A stretch of 64,000 bases of DNA from Trichlorobacter ammonificans (GTDB lineage: Bacteria > Desulfobacterota > Desulfuromonadia > Geobacterales > Pseudopelobacteraceae): contig NZ_OW150024.1 in NCBI RefSeq assembly GCF_933509905.1, positions 124,001-188,000 of the forward strand, read 5' to 3'. The translations under genes and the position numbers were made by a program. Position 1 is the first letter of the stretch. Each line of letters starts with the position of its first letter. This document shows positions 39,309 through 46,722 of this stretch, one piece after another. Below the pieces are notes generated by a model that was given only the letters and a program-made list of their open reading frames with translations, did not search any database and had not been told where the DNA came from.

Positions 39309-39955
39309 GGCACATCCTTCAGAGTCATCGTAACAGGTTTCAAGACGGCCCGTGCCGGTGCCCCCTCTGCGCCGGCAAGACGTATGGGCAGGCATATCAT
39401 TTCGTACTGTCCTGATGTGACTGAAGACATATTAAGCCCCTCCAGAATGATGACGCCTGATCGTAAAAGAATACTATGTGTGCCGAGGTTTTGACCGAAC
39501 GGTTCTATCGACAGGTAGTCAATACCGACAACTTCTATCTTGCGTCGAACGATCCATTCAGCGGCATCCGCCGTCAATCCGATAAAGTCCTTCGCGAATT
39601 CTTTCCTGTTCCATAGTGAAGAGTTTTGGGTTTTGAACAAAAGACGTTTGGTATCACTTCCGATAACCATACGCTCTAGTGTTGTTGCTGTTATATGGCC
39701 TAGGGCATCATGTTCTACTACGGTTGCCGGACCAATGAGGCTCTCAAGTGAGAGAGCATCCACCGTGGCTCCGTCGGCAAAAATGTGGGCGGGGGCATCC
39801 AGATGAGTGCCTGAGTGTACGTCACAGGAAAGGTAGGAGTCGGTTGTTGCGTCACCTCGCTCAATGGAGCGGACACGAGTTATGGAGACCCCGCTGCTTC
39901 CGGGCCATGCTGGTATGCGGTCACTCAGCTTGACTGAAATGTCGATAAACATCAT
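39305..39955 (-). CDS. Cyclase-family hydrolase (kynurenine formamidase-like fold)
   Basis: A 216-residue protein of the metal-dependent cyclase family (PF04199). The family motif HSGTHLDAPAHIFADG (residues about 47-62) gives the two His and Asp metal ligands, and VEHDALGHIT and VVGIDYLSIEPFG follow the usual order. Known members hydrolyse formyl-kynurenine or cyclise polyketides; none is an established part of glycan synthesis. It is coupled by ATGA to the NeuA-like gene, so it probably acts on the same pathway, for example by removing an N-formyl or ester group, or by opening a lactone. This is inference from gene order. Confidence 0.82.
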   Translation of the reverse strand: MMFIDISVKLSDRIPAWPGSSGVSITRVRSIERGDATTDSYLSCDVHSGTHLDAPAHIFADGATVDALSLESLIGPATVVEHDALGHITATTLERMVIGSDTKRLLFKTQNSSLWNRKEFAKDFIGLTADAAEWIVRRKIEVVGIDYLSIEPFGQNLGTHSILLRSGVIILEGLNMSSVTSGQYEMICLPIRLAGAEGAPARAVLKPVTMTLKDVP

Positions 39956-39967
39956 CTGGAGTCCAAT

Positions 39968-40930
39968 TCAAAGCGAAGAGTAGTCAATTTTGCGCTGTGC
40001 TTCGTCAGCACTAGTGGTAGACGGTATCGGGTTCCACTGATTTGGGTAGTAGAACCGGTCTTTCAAGTGTGCGGAAATCGGGCCGTGCTGGCAATAGCCG
40101 CGATAGGTACCCCAGAATTGTAACAGACGGAATGCAATAATTTCACCGAACTTTTTCAGCAATACCCTGTCGTGAGCAGCATAATAGAGATCGTTTATGC
40201 TGTTGGATACAAATAACGTGATGAAGTCAAGAAAAGAAAACGTCTCGTCCGGAAAAATCGTTTTCATGGCAATGGCTTCCCGCCGGTAACGATTTAAAAT
40301 ACGCGACAGGTTTTCTTCGTGGACATGAATGATTTCGGCTTCCGCCGAATATGCCATCCTGTGCCCCTCTACCAATATTCGTTTTGCCCAGTCTAGGTCT
40401 TCCAGGCCGGTAAGGTTTTCGTCATAACGGCAGCATTCCCAGACAGACCGCCGTATCGCCGCATTGGCATTGTTACAGAAGGGGTGGGATTGGAAACCGG
40501 AGGAAGCATCGGGAAACCATTTTTGAAATATTCTGAGTTCAGAATATTTTGATACCTCATTGCCCCGTTGTTTGCCATAAACTAAGGCAACTTTGGGATC
40601 AAAGAAAAAGGAGGTCAGCTTTTCAAGCCAGTCATTATACACGGGGTAGACGTGGGCGCTGGCTATGACCAGAATCTCTCCTGACGCTGCTTCGCAACCG
40701 ATGTTGAGAGCCCTGCCAAAGGTAAAGTCTGCAGGTCTGATATGGACTACCTTGACGGGATAGCGGGATGCAATAGCCAGCGTCGCGTCTGTAGACCCTG
40801 AGTCTACAATAACGATTTCCACGTCACTGATAGTCTGCTGGCAAATCCCTGCTAAGAGCTTCCCGATGTGCTGTTCTTCATTGCAACAGCGTATAATGAT
40901 TGATGTTGTGGCATTTGCAAGCTTAGGCAT
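39968..40930 (-). CDS. Family 2 glycosyltransferase
   Basis: A 320-residue GT2 enzyme: TSIIIRCCNEEQHIGKLLAG, VDSGSTDATLAIA, FGRALNIGCEAASGEILVIA and SAHVYPVYNDWL (the DxD position reads SAHVYP, as in GT2 subgroups with alanine/histidine there), then NNANAAIRRSVW and GLEDLDWAKRI. The C-terminal 90 residues have hydrophobic helical stretches (FLDFITLFVSNSINDLYY), perhaps for membrane association. It is the first gene of the island in the direction of transcription, 26 bases after the protease gene. Similar enzymes add rhamnose or related sugars; the donor is unknown. Confidence 0.82.
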   Translation of the reverse strand: MPKLANATTSIIIRCCNEEQHIGKLLAGICQQTISDVEIVIVDSGSTDATLAIASRYPVKVVHIRPADFTFGRALNIGCEAASGEILVIASAHVYPVYNDWLEKLTSFFFDPKVALVYGKQRGNEVSKYSELRIFQKWFPDASSGFQSHPFCNNANAAIRRSVWECCRYDENLTGLEDLDWAKRILVEGHRMAYSAEAEIIHVHEENLSRILNRYRREAIAMKTIFPDETFSFLDFITLFVSNSINDLYYAAHDRVLLKKFGEIIAFRLLQFWGTYRGYCQHGPISAHLKDRFYYPNQWNPIPSTTSADEAQRKIDYSSL

Positions 40931-40956
40931 TAAAGATACATAGTCTCCGGAGAAAA

Positions 40957-43353
40957 TTAATTGCTAGTTCCAACTATTTTCCATGGTGCCGCCACTGTTG
41001 TAAGGGCGACACTGCTTGTCCGCGTTGTGCCGTCCATGATCCAGACACTGTTCTGGCCGGTGGAGGGGTTTCTCCAGAGGATATCCGGCTTTCCGTCACC
41101 ATTCAGGTCTGCGACGGCAACTATTGTCCATGGTGCCGCCACTGTTGTAAGGGCGACACTGCTTGTCCGCGTTGTGCCGTCCATGATCCAGACACTGTTC
41201 TGGCCGGTGGAGGGGTTTCTCCAGAGGATGTCAGGCTTTCCGTCACCGTTAAGGCCAGAGACGCTGGCTATTGTCCATGGTGCCGCCACTGTTGTAAGGG
41301 CGACACTGCTTGTCCGCGTTGTGCCGTCCATGATCCAGGCGCTGTTCTGGCCGGTGGAGGGGTTTCTCCAGAGGATGTCAGGCTTTCCGTCGCCGTTAAG
41401 GTCAGAGACGCTGGCTATCGTCCATGGCGATACTACCGTTGTGAGGGCGACAGAGCCTGTCCGCGTTGTACCGTCCATGATCCAGACACTGTTCTGGCCG
41501 GTGGTTGGGTTTCTCCAGAGGATATCAAGCTTTCCGTCACCATTAAAGTCAGAGACGCTGGCTATCGTCCATGGCGATACTACCGTTGTGAGGGCGACAG
41601 AGCCTGTCCGCGTTGTACCGTCCATGATCCAGACACTGTTCTGGCCGGTGGTTGGGTTTCTCCAGAGGATATCCGGCTTTCCGTCACCGTTGAAGTCAGA
41701 GATGCTGGCTATCGCCCATGGTGGTGCTACCGTTGTGAGGGCGGCCGAGGCAAGACGGCTTCCATCGGTATCCATAAACCAGATGGAGTTTTGCCCTGTT
41801 GTGGGATTCCTCCACAAAATATCAGCCTTGCCATCACCAATATACGGTGTGACATCAACAAGCTGACTCACCGCGGTATCCAGCTTGATCCTGGGCTTGG
41901 TAACATTATTTCTGGTGTCCCTGATGCTGACTCCTGTGCCGATCAGGGTATTCAGTACCTCATCCACCGTTGCCGTCGGCTTCTTGGATTTCATGACCGC
42001 CCAGGCACCGGCGACATGGGGAGTGGCCATGGAGGTGCCGCTTTTGTAAGCGTACGTGTTGCCGGGGACCGCGGCGTAGATGGATGAGCCGGGTGCCAGC
42101 AGCTTGATCAGGGAGGAGCTGTTGGAGTAGCTGGCAACGGTATTCTGTTTGCTGGTTGAGCCGACGGCGATTGCGGTGGATACGCAGGCAGGCGAGCTGA
42201 TGCCGGTGGTGAAACCGTCGTTTCCTGATGCGATGACGGTGGCGATGCCGACGGAGCGCAGGTTGTCAACGGCAGCCTTGAAGGCTGCATTGCCGGCATC
42301 GCAGCTGGAAGCGTAGGGACCGCCGCCACCTAGACTCATGTTGACCGAGGCGATATTGTAATCGCTACGCAGTGCGTAAACCCGCTCAAGGGCCGCGATC
42401 TGGTCTGACGACCAGCTGAGAGCCCTACCGCTATGGTTTGAAAAGACCTGGATGGCTATGATTTTGGCGTCTTTCGCCACGCCGGTGGTCCCTGCCGCTA
42501 TGGCCGCCACATGGGTGCCGTGATCGCAACCGGTTATGGCGGTGTTGCAGTTAATGCCGGCACCGCTGCCGGTCTGGGAGTTCTGGCCATTAGGGCAGAC
42601 GGAGGTCGACTGGCCGCTCATGGCCGTGGAATAACAGGCTTCGCTGACGATTTTTCCACTAAAGACCGGATGCCCGGTGGCAACACCGGTGTCAAGAATG
42701 GCGACAGTCTGTCCGCTGCCGCTCTGGCCGGAAAAACTGCCGCCCGAACCGCCGATGAGTGGGACGCTCTCCGTCAGCATTGGGGGTACGGCGATGTCTT
42801 CCTGAATATGGGTGACCTCGGGAGAGGCTAGCAGGGCCTGGAAGTCGGCCGTGTCGACCTCCAAGGCCATATAAGGGATGGAGCTGAACTTCTTTGACTT
42901 TGCTTTGTTCTTGAAGGATACCCGATCCAGAATCCTGTCCTGAATCCGCTGGATAGAGGCACGCTGTGCGGCAATCGCGTTCTGGTTTGCTGCCGGATTC
43001 TTTTTGTAGCCCCCCCCCAGGGTCCCTTCAGCCATGAAACCGTCAGGCAGTTCCGGTGGGGCGTTGAAGCCGACGATCACTCGTACCGCTCCCGTAGTCT
43101 GGGCAATGCCATAGAGTTTTTCGGCGACCTGGGGTGGTACCGGCAGCCCATCAGGAGTCGCGTTCAAGGAAACTGCTGCGTCTTCCGTCGAAATGGCCAT
43201 GGAAGAATCGGCGGTATCGCTGCTTTTCTGGGTAAATGCGGATTCCGCTGCCGAACCGTTCGGGAGCAGTGCCTGCTGTTGGGTGTCGCCGCAGGCGGTC
43301 ATAACAGCAAGAAGAGAAAGAAGCGCCATCGCTTTTCGTATGTTATAGCTCAT
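40957..43353 (-). CDS. Subtilisin-family (S8) protease, lipoprotein-like, with six C-terminal repeats
   Basis: A 798-residue exported protease. Residues 1-20 are a signal with Cys21 in a lipobox-like LAVMTAC. Residues about 85-190 form a pro-domain (inhibitor I9-like). The catalytic triad is Asp221 (AILDTGVATGHP), His278 (GCDHGTHVAAIAAG) and Ser441 (SGTSMATPHVAGAW), with oxyanion Asn378 (ASGNDG). Residues 503-797 are six repeats of 49-50 residues in the form DxNGDGKPDILWRNP...GQNSVWIMDGTT, a VCBS/FG-GAP-like calcium-binding motif. The protease is probably on the cell surface, with the repeats used for binding. Close to the glycan island, but a functional link is not shown. Confidence 0.93.
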   Translation of the reverse strand: MSYNIRKAMALLSLLAVMTACGDTQQQALLPNGSAAESAFTQKSSDTADSSMAISTEDAAVSLNATPDGLPVPPQVAEKLYGIAQTTGAVRVIVGFNAPPELPDGFMAEGTLGGGYKKNPAANQNAIAAQRASIQRIQDRILDRVSFKNKAKSKKFSSIPYMALEVDTADFQALLASPEVTHIQEDIAVPPMLTESVPLIGGSGGSFSGQSGSGQTVAILDTGVATGHPVFSGKIVSEACYSTAMSGQSTSVCPNGQNSQTGSGAGINCNTAITGCDHGTHVAAIAAGTTGVAKDAKIIAIQVFSNHSGRALSWSSDQIAALERVYALRSDYNIASVNMSLGGGGPYASSCDAGNAAFKAAVDNLRSVGIATVIASGNDGFTTGISSPACVSTAIAVGSTSKQNTVASYSNSSSLIKLLAPGSSIYAAVPGNTYAYKSGTSMATPHVAGAWAVMKSKKPTATVDEVLNTLIGTGVSIRDTRNNVTKPRIKLDTAVSQLVDVTPYIGDGKADILWRNPTTGQNSIWFMDTDGSRLASAALTTVAPPWAIASISDFNGDGKPDILWRNPTTGQNSVWIMDGTTRTGSVALTTVVSPWTIASVSDFNGDGKLDILWRNPTTGQNSVWIMDGTTRTGSVALTTVVSPWTIASVSDLNGDGKPDILWRNPSTGQNSAWIMDGTTRTSSVALTTVAAPWTIASVSGLNGDGKPDILWRNPSTGQNSVWIMDGTTRTSSVALTTVAAPWTIVAVADLNGDGKPDILWRNPSTGQNSVWIMDGTTRTSSVALTTVAAPWKIVGTSN
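40963..41847 (-). repeat. Six tandem 147-bp coding repeats
   Basis: The 3' end of the protease gene consists of six head-to-tail units, the first 150 bases and the others 147. The blocks starting at 40981 and 41128 are nearly identical over their full length, while the first unit in the gene (41698-41847) is the most divergent. The bias toward identity at the 3' end suggests recent duplication or gene conversion. Confidence 0.93.
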
Positions 43354-43459
43354 GCAGCCATCTCCCGAACGGGGCTTGAGGGTGTGGATATAGTAATCGG
43401 CAGTTCTAGCAGTAATCTGAATGCTGATGATCAGATAATTGAAATGAAATCAGTTGGCT

Positions 43460-44653
43460 TCACCCTTTCTGGGCAACCTCGCCGGCAACCTTCCGGCCGA
43501 GCTCAACGCACTGCTCCAGTATATCCGCCGTGGGGGTAAAGGTGGTGCGTACCGGCTCGGCCACCAGTTTGAAACCGAGCCCCTTGAGCCGCTCTTCCGC
43601 CATCTTGCAGGCTTCGCCGCTCCAGCCGTAGCTGCCAAATACGGCGGCCATGGTGGTTTTGAGCTTGACGGACGTCAGGGCCGACAGGACATTCCACATG
43701 GGGGCAGGGATGTCGCGGGCAATGGTGGGAATACCGAATATCAACGCATCGGCCTCTTCCAGCAGCGTGCGCAGTTCGTTGGTGTCCATCCCCACGATGT
43801 GGTGGCAGGCCACTTCGATGCCGTCACTAGCAGCCCCCTCGACCACTGCCTTGGCCATCTTTTCAGTGTTGCCGTGGGGAGAAATGTAGAGAAGCACAAT
43901 TTTTTTGCAGAACGAGGTGGGTTTACTCCATGCTTCAAACTGCTGGATCACTTTCCAGGGGTCGGTGCGGATGATCGGCCCATGGCTGGGTAAAATCATA
44001 TCGATGACGTCATGCCGGATTTTTTCCACGGCAGCCAGCACCTTGTCCTTGAAAGGCCGGAAAATGCAATCGAAATAGAAGTGACGGGCCGCGGTAAAGT
44101 CGTCGGTTTCGTCGTTGAAGATATGCGCGGTGTCGCAGTAGTGGGCCCCGAAGGCGTCGCAGGTGAAGAGCAGGTTTTCTTCTTCGAGTCGGGTGAAGAT
44201 CGTGTCGGGCCAGTGCAGGAAGGGAGCCATGATGAAGCGCAGGGTGCGGCCGCCCAGATCAAGCGTGTCCCCCTCCTTGACCACCCGGGAGGCGAAGGGG
44301 CGATGGATCATGTTGCCAACGAAGTTCTTGGCGGCCTGGCTGGATACCACCGTGGCGTTGGGGCACTGCTCCAGCAGGTAGGCAAGAGAGCCGGAGTGGT
44401 CCGGTTCGGCATGGTTGACGATAATGTAGTCAATGGTTGCGGGATCGATCAGAGCTCTGATCTTGTCCATGAACAGGTCGGTGAACTTGCCTTTGACGGT
44501 GTCGATCAGTGCGGTCTTCTCACTCCCCTGAATGAGGTAGCTGTTATAGGTGGTGCCGTGCTCGGTCGGGAAGAGATCGTCGAAGACCCGCAGTTCGGGA
44601 TGCAGTACACCGACCCAGTGGATGCCTTCGCGTATCTGAACAGTGCCTTTCAT
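43460..44653 (-). CDS. Flavodiiron protein (FprA type)
   Basis: Reduces O2 to water, or NO to N2O, with electrons from rubredoxin or a similar carrier, in the cytoplasm of anaerobes. The 397-residue product has an N-terminal metallo-beta-lactamase-like domain with diiron ligands His81-x-Glu83-x-Asp85 (HAEPDH), His147, Asp166 and His223 (LPSHGP). The flavodoxin domain begins at about 252 (IVLLYISPHGNTEKMAKAVV) and has FGSYGWSGEACK. No rubredoxin domain is fused. AAGGAG precedes the ATG by 9 bases, and a good sigma-70 promoter lies upstream. It is the first gene of the long minus-strand series but is probably expressed on its own, as a defence against oxygen. Confidence 0.95.
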   Translation of the reverse strand: MKGTVQIREGIHWVGVLHPELRVFDDLFPTEHGTTYNSYLIQGSEKTALIDTVKGKFTDLFMDKIRALIDPATIDYIIVNHAEPDHSGSLAYLLEQCPNATVVSSQAAKNFVGNMIHRPFASRVVKEGDTLDLGGRTLRFIMAPFLHWPDTIFTRLEEENLLFTCDAFGAHYCDTAHIFNDETDDFTAARHFYFDCIFRPFKDKVLAAVEKIRHDVIDMILPSHGPIIRTDPWKVIQQFEAWSKPTSFCKKIVLLYISPHGNTEKMAKAVVEGAASDGIEVACHHIVGMDTNELRTLLEEADALIFGIPTIARDIPAPMWNVLSALTSVKLKTTMAAVFGSYGWSGEACKMAEERLKGLGFKLVAEPVRTTFTPTADILEQCVELGRKVAGEVAQKG

Positions 44654-44706
44654 AGTGTTTTTCTCCTTTTTCGTCGTTACTACGCTGTCATGAGTGCAAT
44701 TTGGAA

Positions 44707-44735
44707 ACTATAGCAAAGGCAGTCACCTCCGACAA
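44707..44735 (-). promoter_or_regulatory. Sigma-70-type promoter for the flavodiiron gene
   Basis: On the minus strand TTGTCG (44735-44730), 17-base spacer, TATAGT (44712-44707). The -10 matches consensus at five of six positions. Transcription would begin about 44700, some 45 bases before the ATG at 44653. Confidence 0.6.
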
Positions 44736-44805
44736 GACAAATGCCCTCTTCTTTGGGGGATATGCAGTCCGGCTCCCCTGCCGCGACCGTCTCCCGTTGC
44801 GAGAG

Positions 44806-44834
44806 TTGCCGATTGAGCCACCCTTTGCTATTGT
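44806..44834 (+). promoter_or_regulatory. Sigma-70-type promoter for radA
   Basis: TTGCCG (44806-44811), 17-base spacer and TATTGT (44829-44834), four of six matches in each. It lies 42 bases before the GTG start of radA and points away from the flavodiiron promoter. Confidence 0.45.
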
Positions 44835-44876
44835 CCGAAAAGTTTGGACAAGGAAGTCACCCTGAAGGAGTTGTAC

Positions 44877-46226
44877 GTGCGTCAAAAGACGGTGTTCAGT
44901 TGCAGCCAGTGTGGTTGCCAGAGCCCGAAGTGGTTGGGCAAGTGCCCGGACTGCGGGGCCTGGAACAGTATGACGGAAGAACGGCTGACCGCCGTGCCGG
45001 CTCAGGCCGGCCGGACAGCCGGCGAGCGTGCGGCGCCGGTGCCGATCGACGAGGTGCCGCCCCAGGCCGAGGTTCGCCTGCCCTGCGGAATCGGAGAGCT
45101 GGACCGGGTGCTGGGAGGCGGGCTGGTTCCCGGCTCCCTGGTGCTGATCGGCGGCGATCCCGGCATCGGCAAATCAACGCTGTTGCTGCAGGCCATGCAC
45201 CATCTGGCCGTCGCCGGCGATGTTCTCTACGTGTCCGGCGAAGAGTCGGCGGCCCAGACCCGGCTGCGGGGAGAACGCTTGGGGCTTTCCGGCAGGCCGC
45301 TTTTGGTGCTGGCGGAAAACGGGCTTGAGGAGATTGTTTCCCGGATCGAACAGGTGAAGCCGCGGGCGGTGGTGATTGATTCGATCCAGACGGTCTGGAC
45401 CCGCACGCTGGAGTCTGCGCCCGGCAGTGTCAGCCAGGTGCGGGAATCGGCCGGCCGGCTGATGGTCCTGGCCAAGGGAAGCGGCATTCCGATTTTTATC
45501 GTGGGGCATGTCACCAAGGATGGTGCCATTGCCGGCCCCCGGGTGCTGGAGCATATGGTGGATACGGTGCTCTACTTCGAAGGGGACCGGGGGCATCCCT
45601 ACCGTATCCTGCGGGCGGTGAAGAACCGCTTCGGCTCCACCAACGAGATCGGTGTCTTTGAAATGAGAGCAGGGGGGCTGGACGAGGTGACCAACCCCTC
45701 GGAGCTGTTCCTGTCCGAGCGGCCGCTGGATGCCCCCGGTTCGGTGGTGACCGCCTCCCTCGAGGGGAGCCGCCCGCTGCTGGTGGAAATTCAGGCGTTG
45801 GTGACCCCCAGCTCCTACGGGACGCCGCGGCGTACCACCATCGGTGTGGACAGTAATCGGCTGGCGCTGCTGGTGGCGGTGCTGGAGAAGAAGGCGGGGC
45901 TGCATCTGGGGGGGCAGGATATTTTCCTGAATGTCGCCGGCGGCGCCCGGCTTGGCGAGCCGGCCGCCGACTTGGCCATCATGCTGGCGGTGGCGTCCAG
46001 TCACCTCGATCGTCCTCTTCCCCAGCAGATGGTGGTGTTCGGTGAGGTGGGGCTGGCTGGTGAGATACGGGCCATTACCCAGCCGGAGCTCCGGATTGCG
46101 GAGGCAGCCAAGCTGGGGTTCAGGGATTGTCTTCTGCCCGGCGGCAACGTGAGGCGTCTGGATGCCTGCCGCCTGCAGGTGCAGGGAGTTGCAACGGTAC
46201 AGGAGGCGCTACGCTTCCTTGACTAG
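44877..46226 (+). CDS. radA: DNA repair protein RadA
   Basis: A 449-residue RecA-like helicase that extends strand exchange in recombination. The N-terminal zinc finger is CSQCGCQSPKWLGKCPDCG, the Walker A GGDPGIGKST (near residue 98), the RadA-specific KNRFGS motif is in AVKNRFGSTNEIGVF, and the C-terminal Lon-protease-like domain includes LNVAGGARLGEPAADLA. I start at GTG 44877, which has AAGGAG 6 bases upstream and gives the normal family length; a TTG 11 codons earlier is in frame but has no such site. Its own promoter is predicted just upstream. Followed after 91 bases by the DksA-family gene. Confidence 0.95.
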   Translation: MRQKTVFSCSQCGCQSPKWLGKCPDCGAWNSMTEERLTAVPAQAGRTAGERAAPVPIDEVPPQAEVRLPCGIGELDRVLGGGLVPGSLVLIGGDPGIGKSTLLLQAMHHLAVAGDVLYVSGEESAAQTRLRGERLGLSGRPLLVLAENGLEEIVSRIEQVKPRAVVIDSIQTVWTRTLESAPGSVSQVRESAGRLMVLAKGSGIPIFIVGHVTKDGAIAGPRVLEHMVDTVLYFEGDRGHPYRILRAVKNRFGSTNEIGVFEMRAGGLDEVTNPSELFLSERPLDAPGSVVTASLEGSRPLLVEIQALVTPSSYGTPRRTTIGVDSNRLALLVAVLEKKAGLHLGGQDIFLNVAGGARLGEPAADLAIMLAVASSHLDRPLPQQMVVFGEVGLAGEIRAITQPELRIAEAAKLGFRDCLLPGGNVRRLDACRLQVQGVATVQEALRFLD

Positions 46227-46263
46227 CCACTTTTTGCTGGACTTGTAGGGCTCATCTCACTAA

Positions 46264-46294
46264 TATCAGCAAATTATCAGGCATGCCGCTGATA
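46264..46294 (+). promoter_or_regulatory. Inverted repeat before the DksA-family gene
   Basis: TATCAGC (46264-46270) and GCTGATA (46288-46294) are perfect inverted copies with a 17-base spacing and a further TATCAG between them (46275-46280). They lie 24 bases before the ATG. This may be an operator or a 5'-UTR hairpin; no known regulator is suggested. Confidence 0.3.
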
Positions 46295-46317
46295 CTCCAG
46301 CCGATCCGAGGAGACTC

Positions 46318-46674
46318 ATGGACGCAGAAAAACTGGAACAATTCCGGCTGTTGCTGCTGGATGAGATGAAGGCGCTGCTTTCCGAAGCGGACAAGACCGT
46401 CCACGAAATGGCTGATGACGCTGCCCATTTTCCCGATCCCACCGACCGCGCCACCCAGGAGTCAGACCGCACCTTTGAGCTGCGCATACGGGACCGGGAG
46501 CGCAAGTTGCTGGGTAAGATCAAGGAAGCCCTGGGTCGGATCGAGGATGGCACCTATGGTATCTGCGAGGATTGCGGCGCCGAGATCAGTGAGGCGCGTT
46601 TGAAGGCCCGGCCGGTGACGACCCAGTGCATCGACTGCAAGATCGAGGAAGAACAGAAAGAAAAGCGCCCCTGA
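46318..46674 (+). CDS. DksA/TraR family zinc-finger transcription factor
   Basis: A 118-residue protein. The coiled-coil part covers residues 1-70, with the DPTDRATQESDR loop near 40 that corresponds to the tip DxxDxA of DksA, which enters the secondary channel of RNA polymerase. The zinc finger is CEDCGAEISEARLKARPVTT followed by QCIDC (C-x2-C-x18-C-x2-C). Length and tip acidity fit a true DksA that works with ppGpp. GAGGAG lies 5 bases before the ATG. Geobacter-type genomes usually hold several DksA-like genes, so which paralogue this is remains open. Confidence 0.9.
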   Translation: MDAEKLEQFRLLLLDEMKALLSEADKTVHEMADDAAHFPDPTDRATQESDRTFELRIRDRERKLLGKIKEALGRIEDGTYGICEDCGAEISEARLKARPVTTQCIDCKIEEEQKEKRP

Positions 46675-46722
46675 CCTATTCGTGCCGTGCAACAGTTCGT
46701 GGCTGAACCCCGGGACTGGCTC

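Noticed and set aside
40963-41847. CRISPR-like array because of regular repeats
   Set aside because: The units are 147 bases, in frame within the protease gene, have no unique spacers and translate to a calcium-binding-type repeat.
44844-44876. A longer RadA starting at TTG 44844
   Set aside because: The AAGGAG at 44865 lies inside that extension and correctly serves GTG 44877; the extra residues are not typical of RadA.
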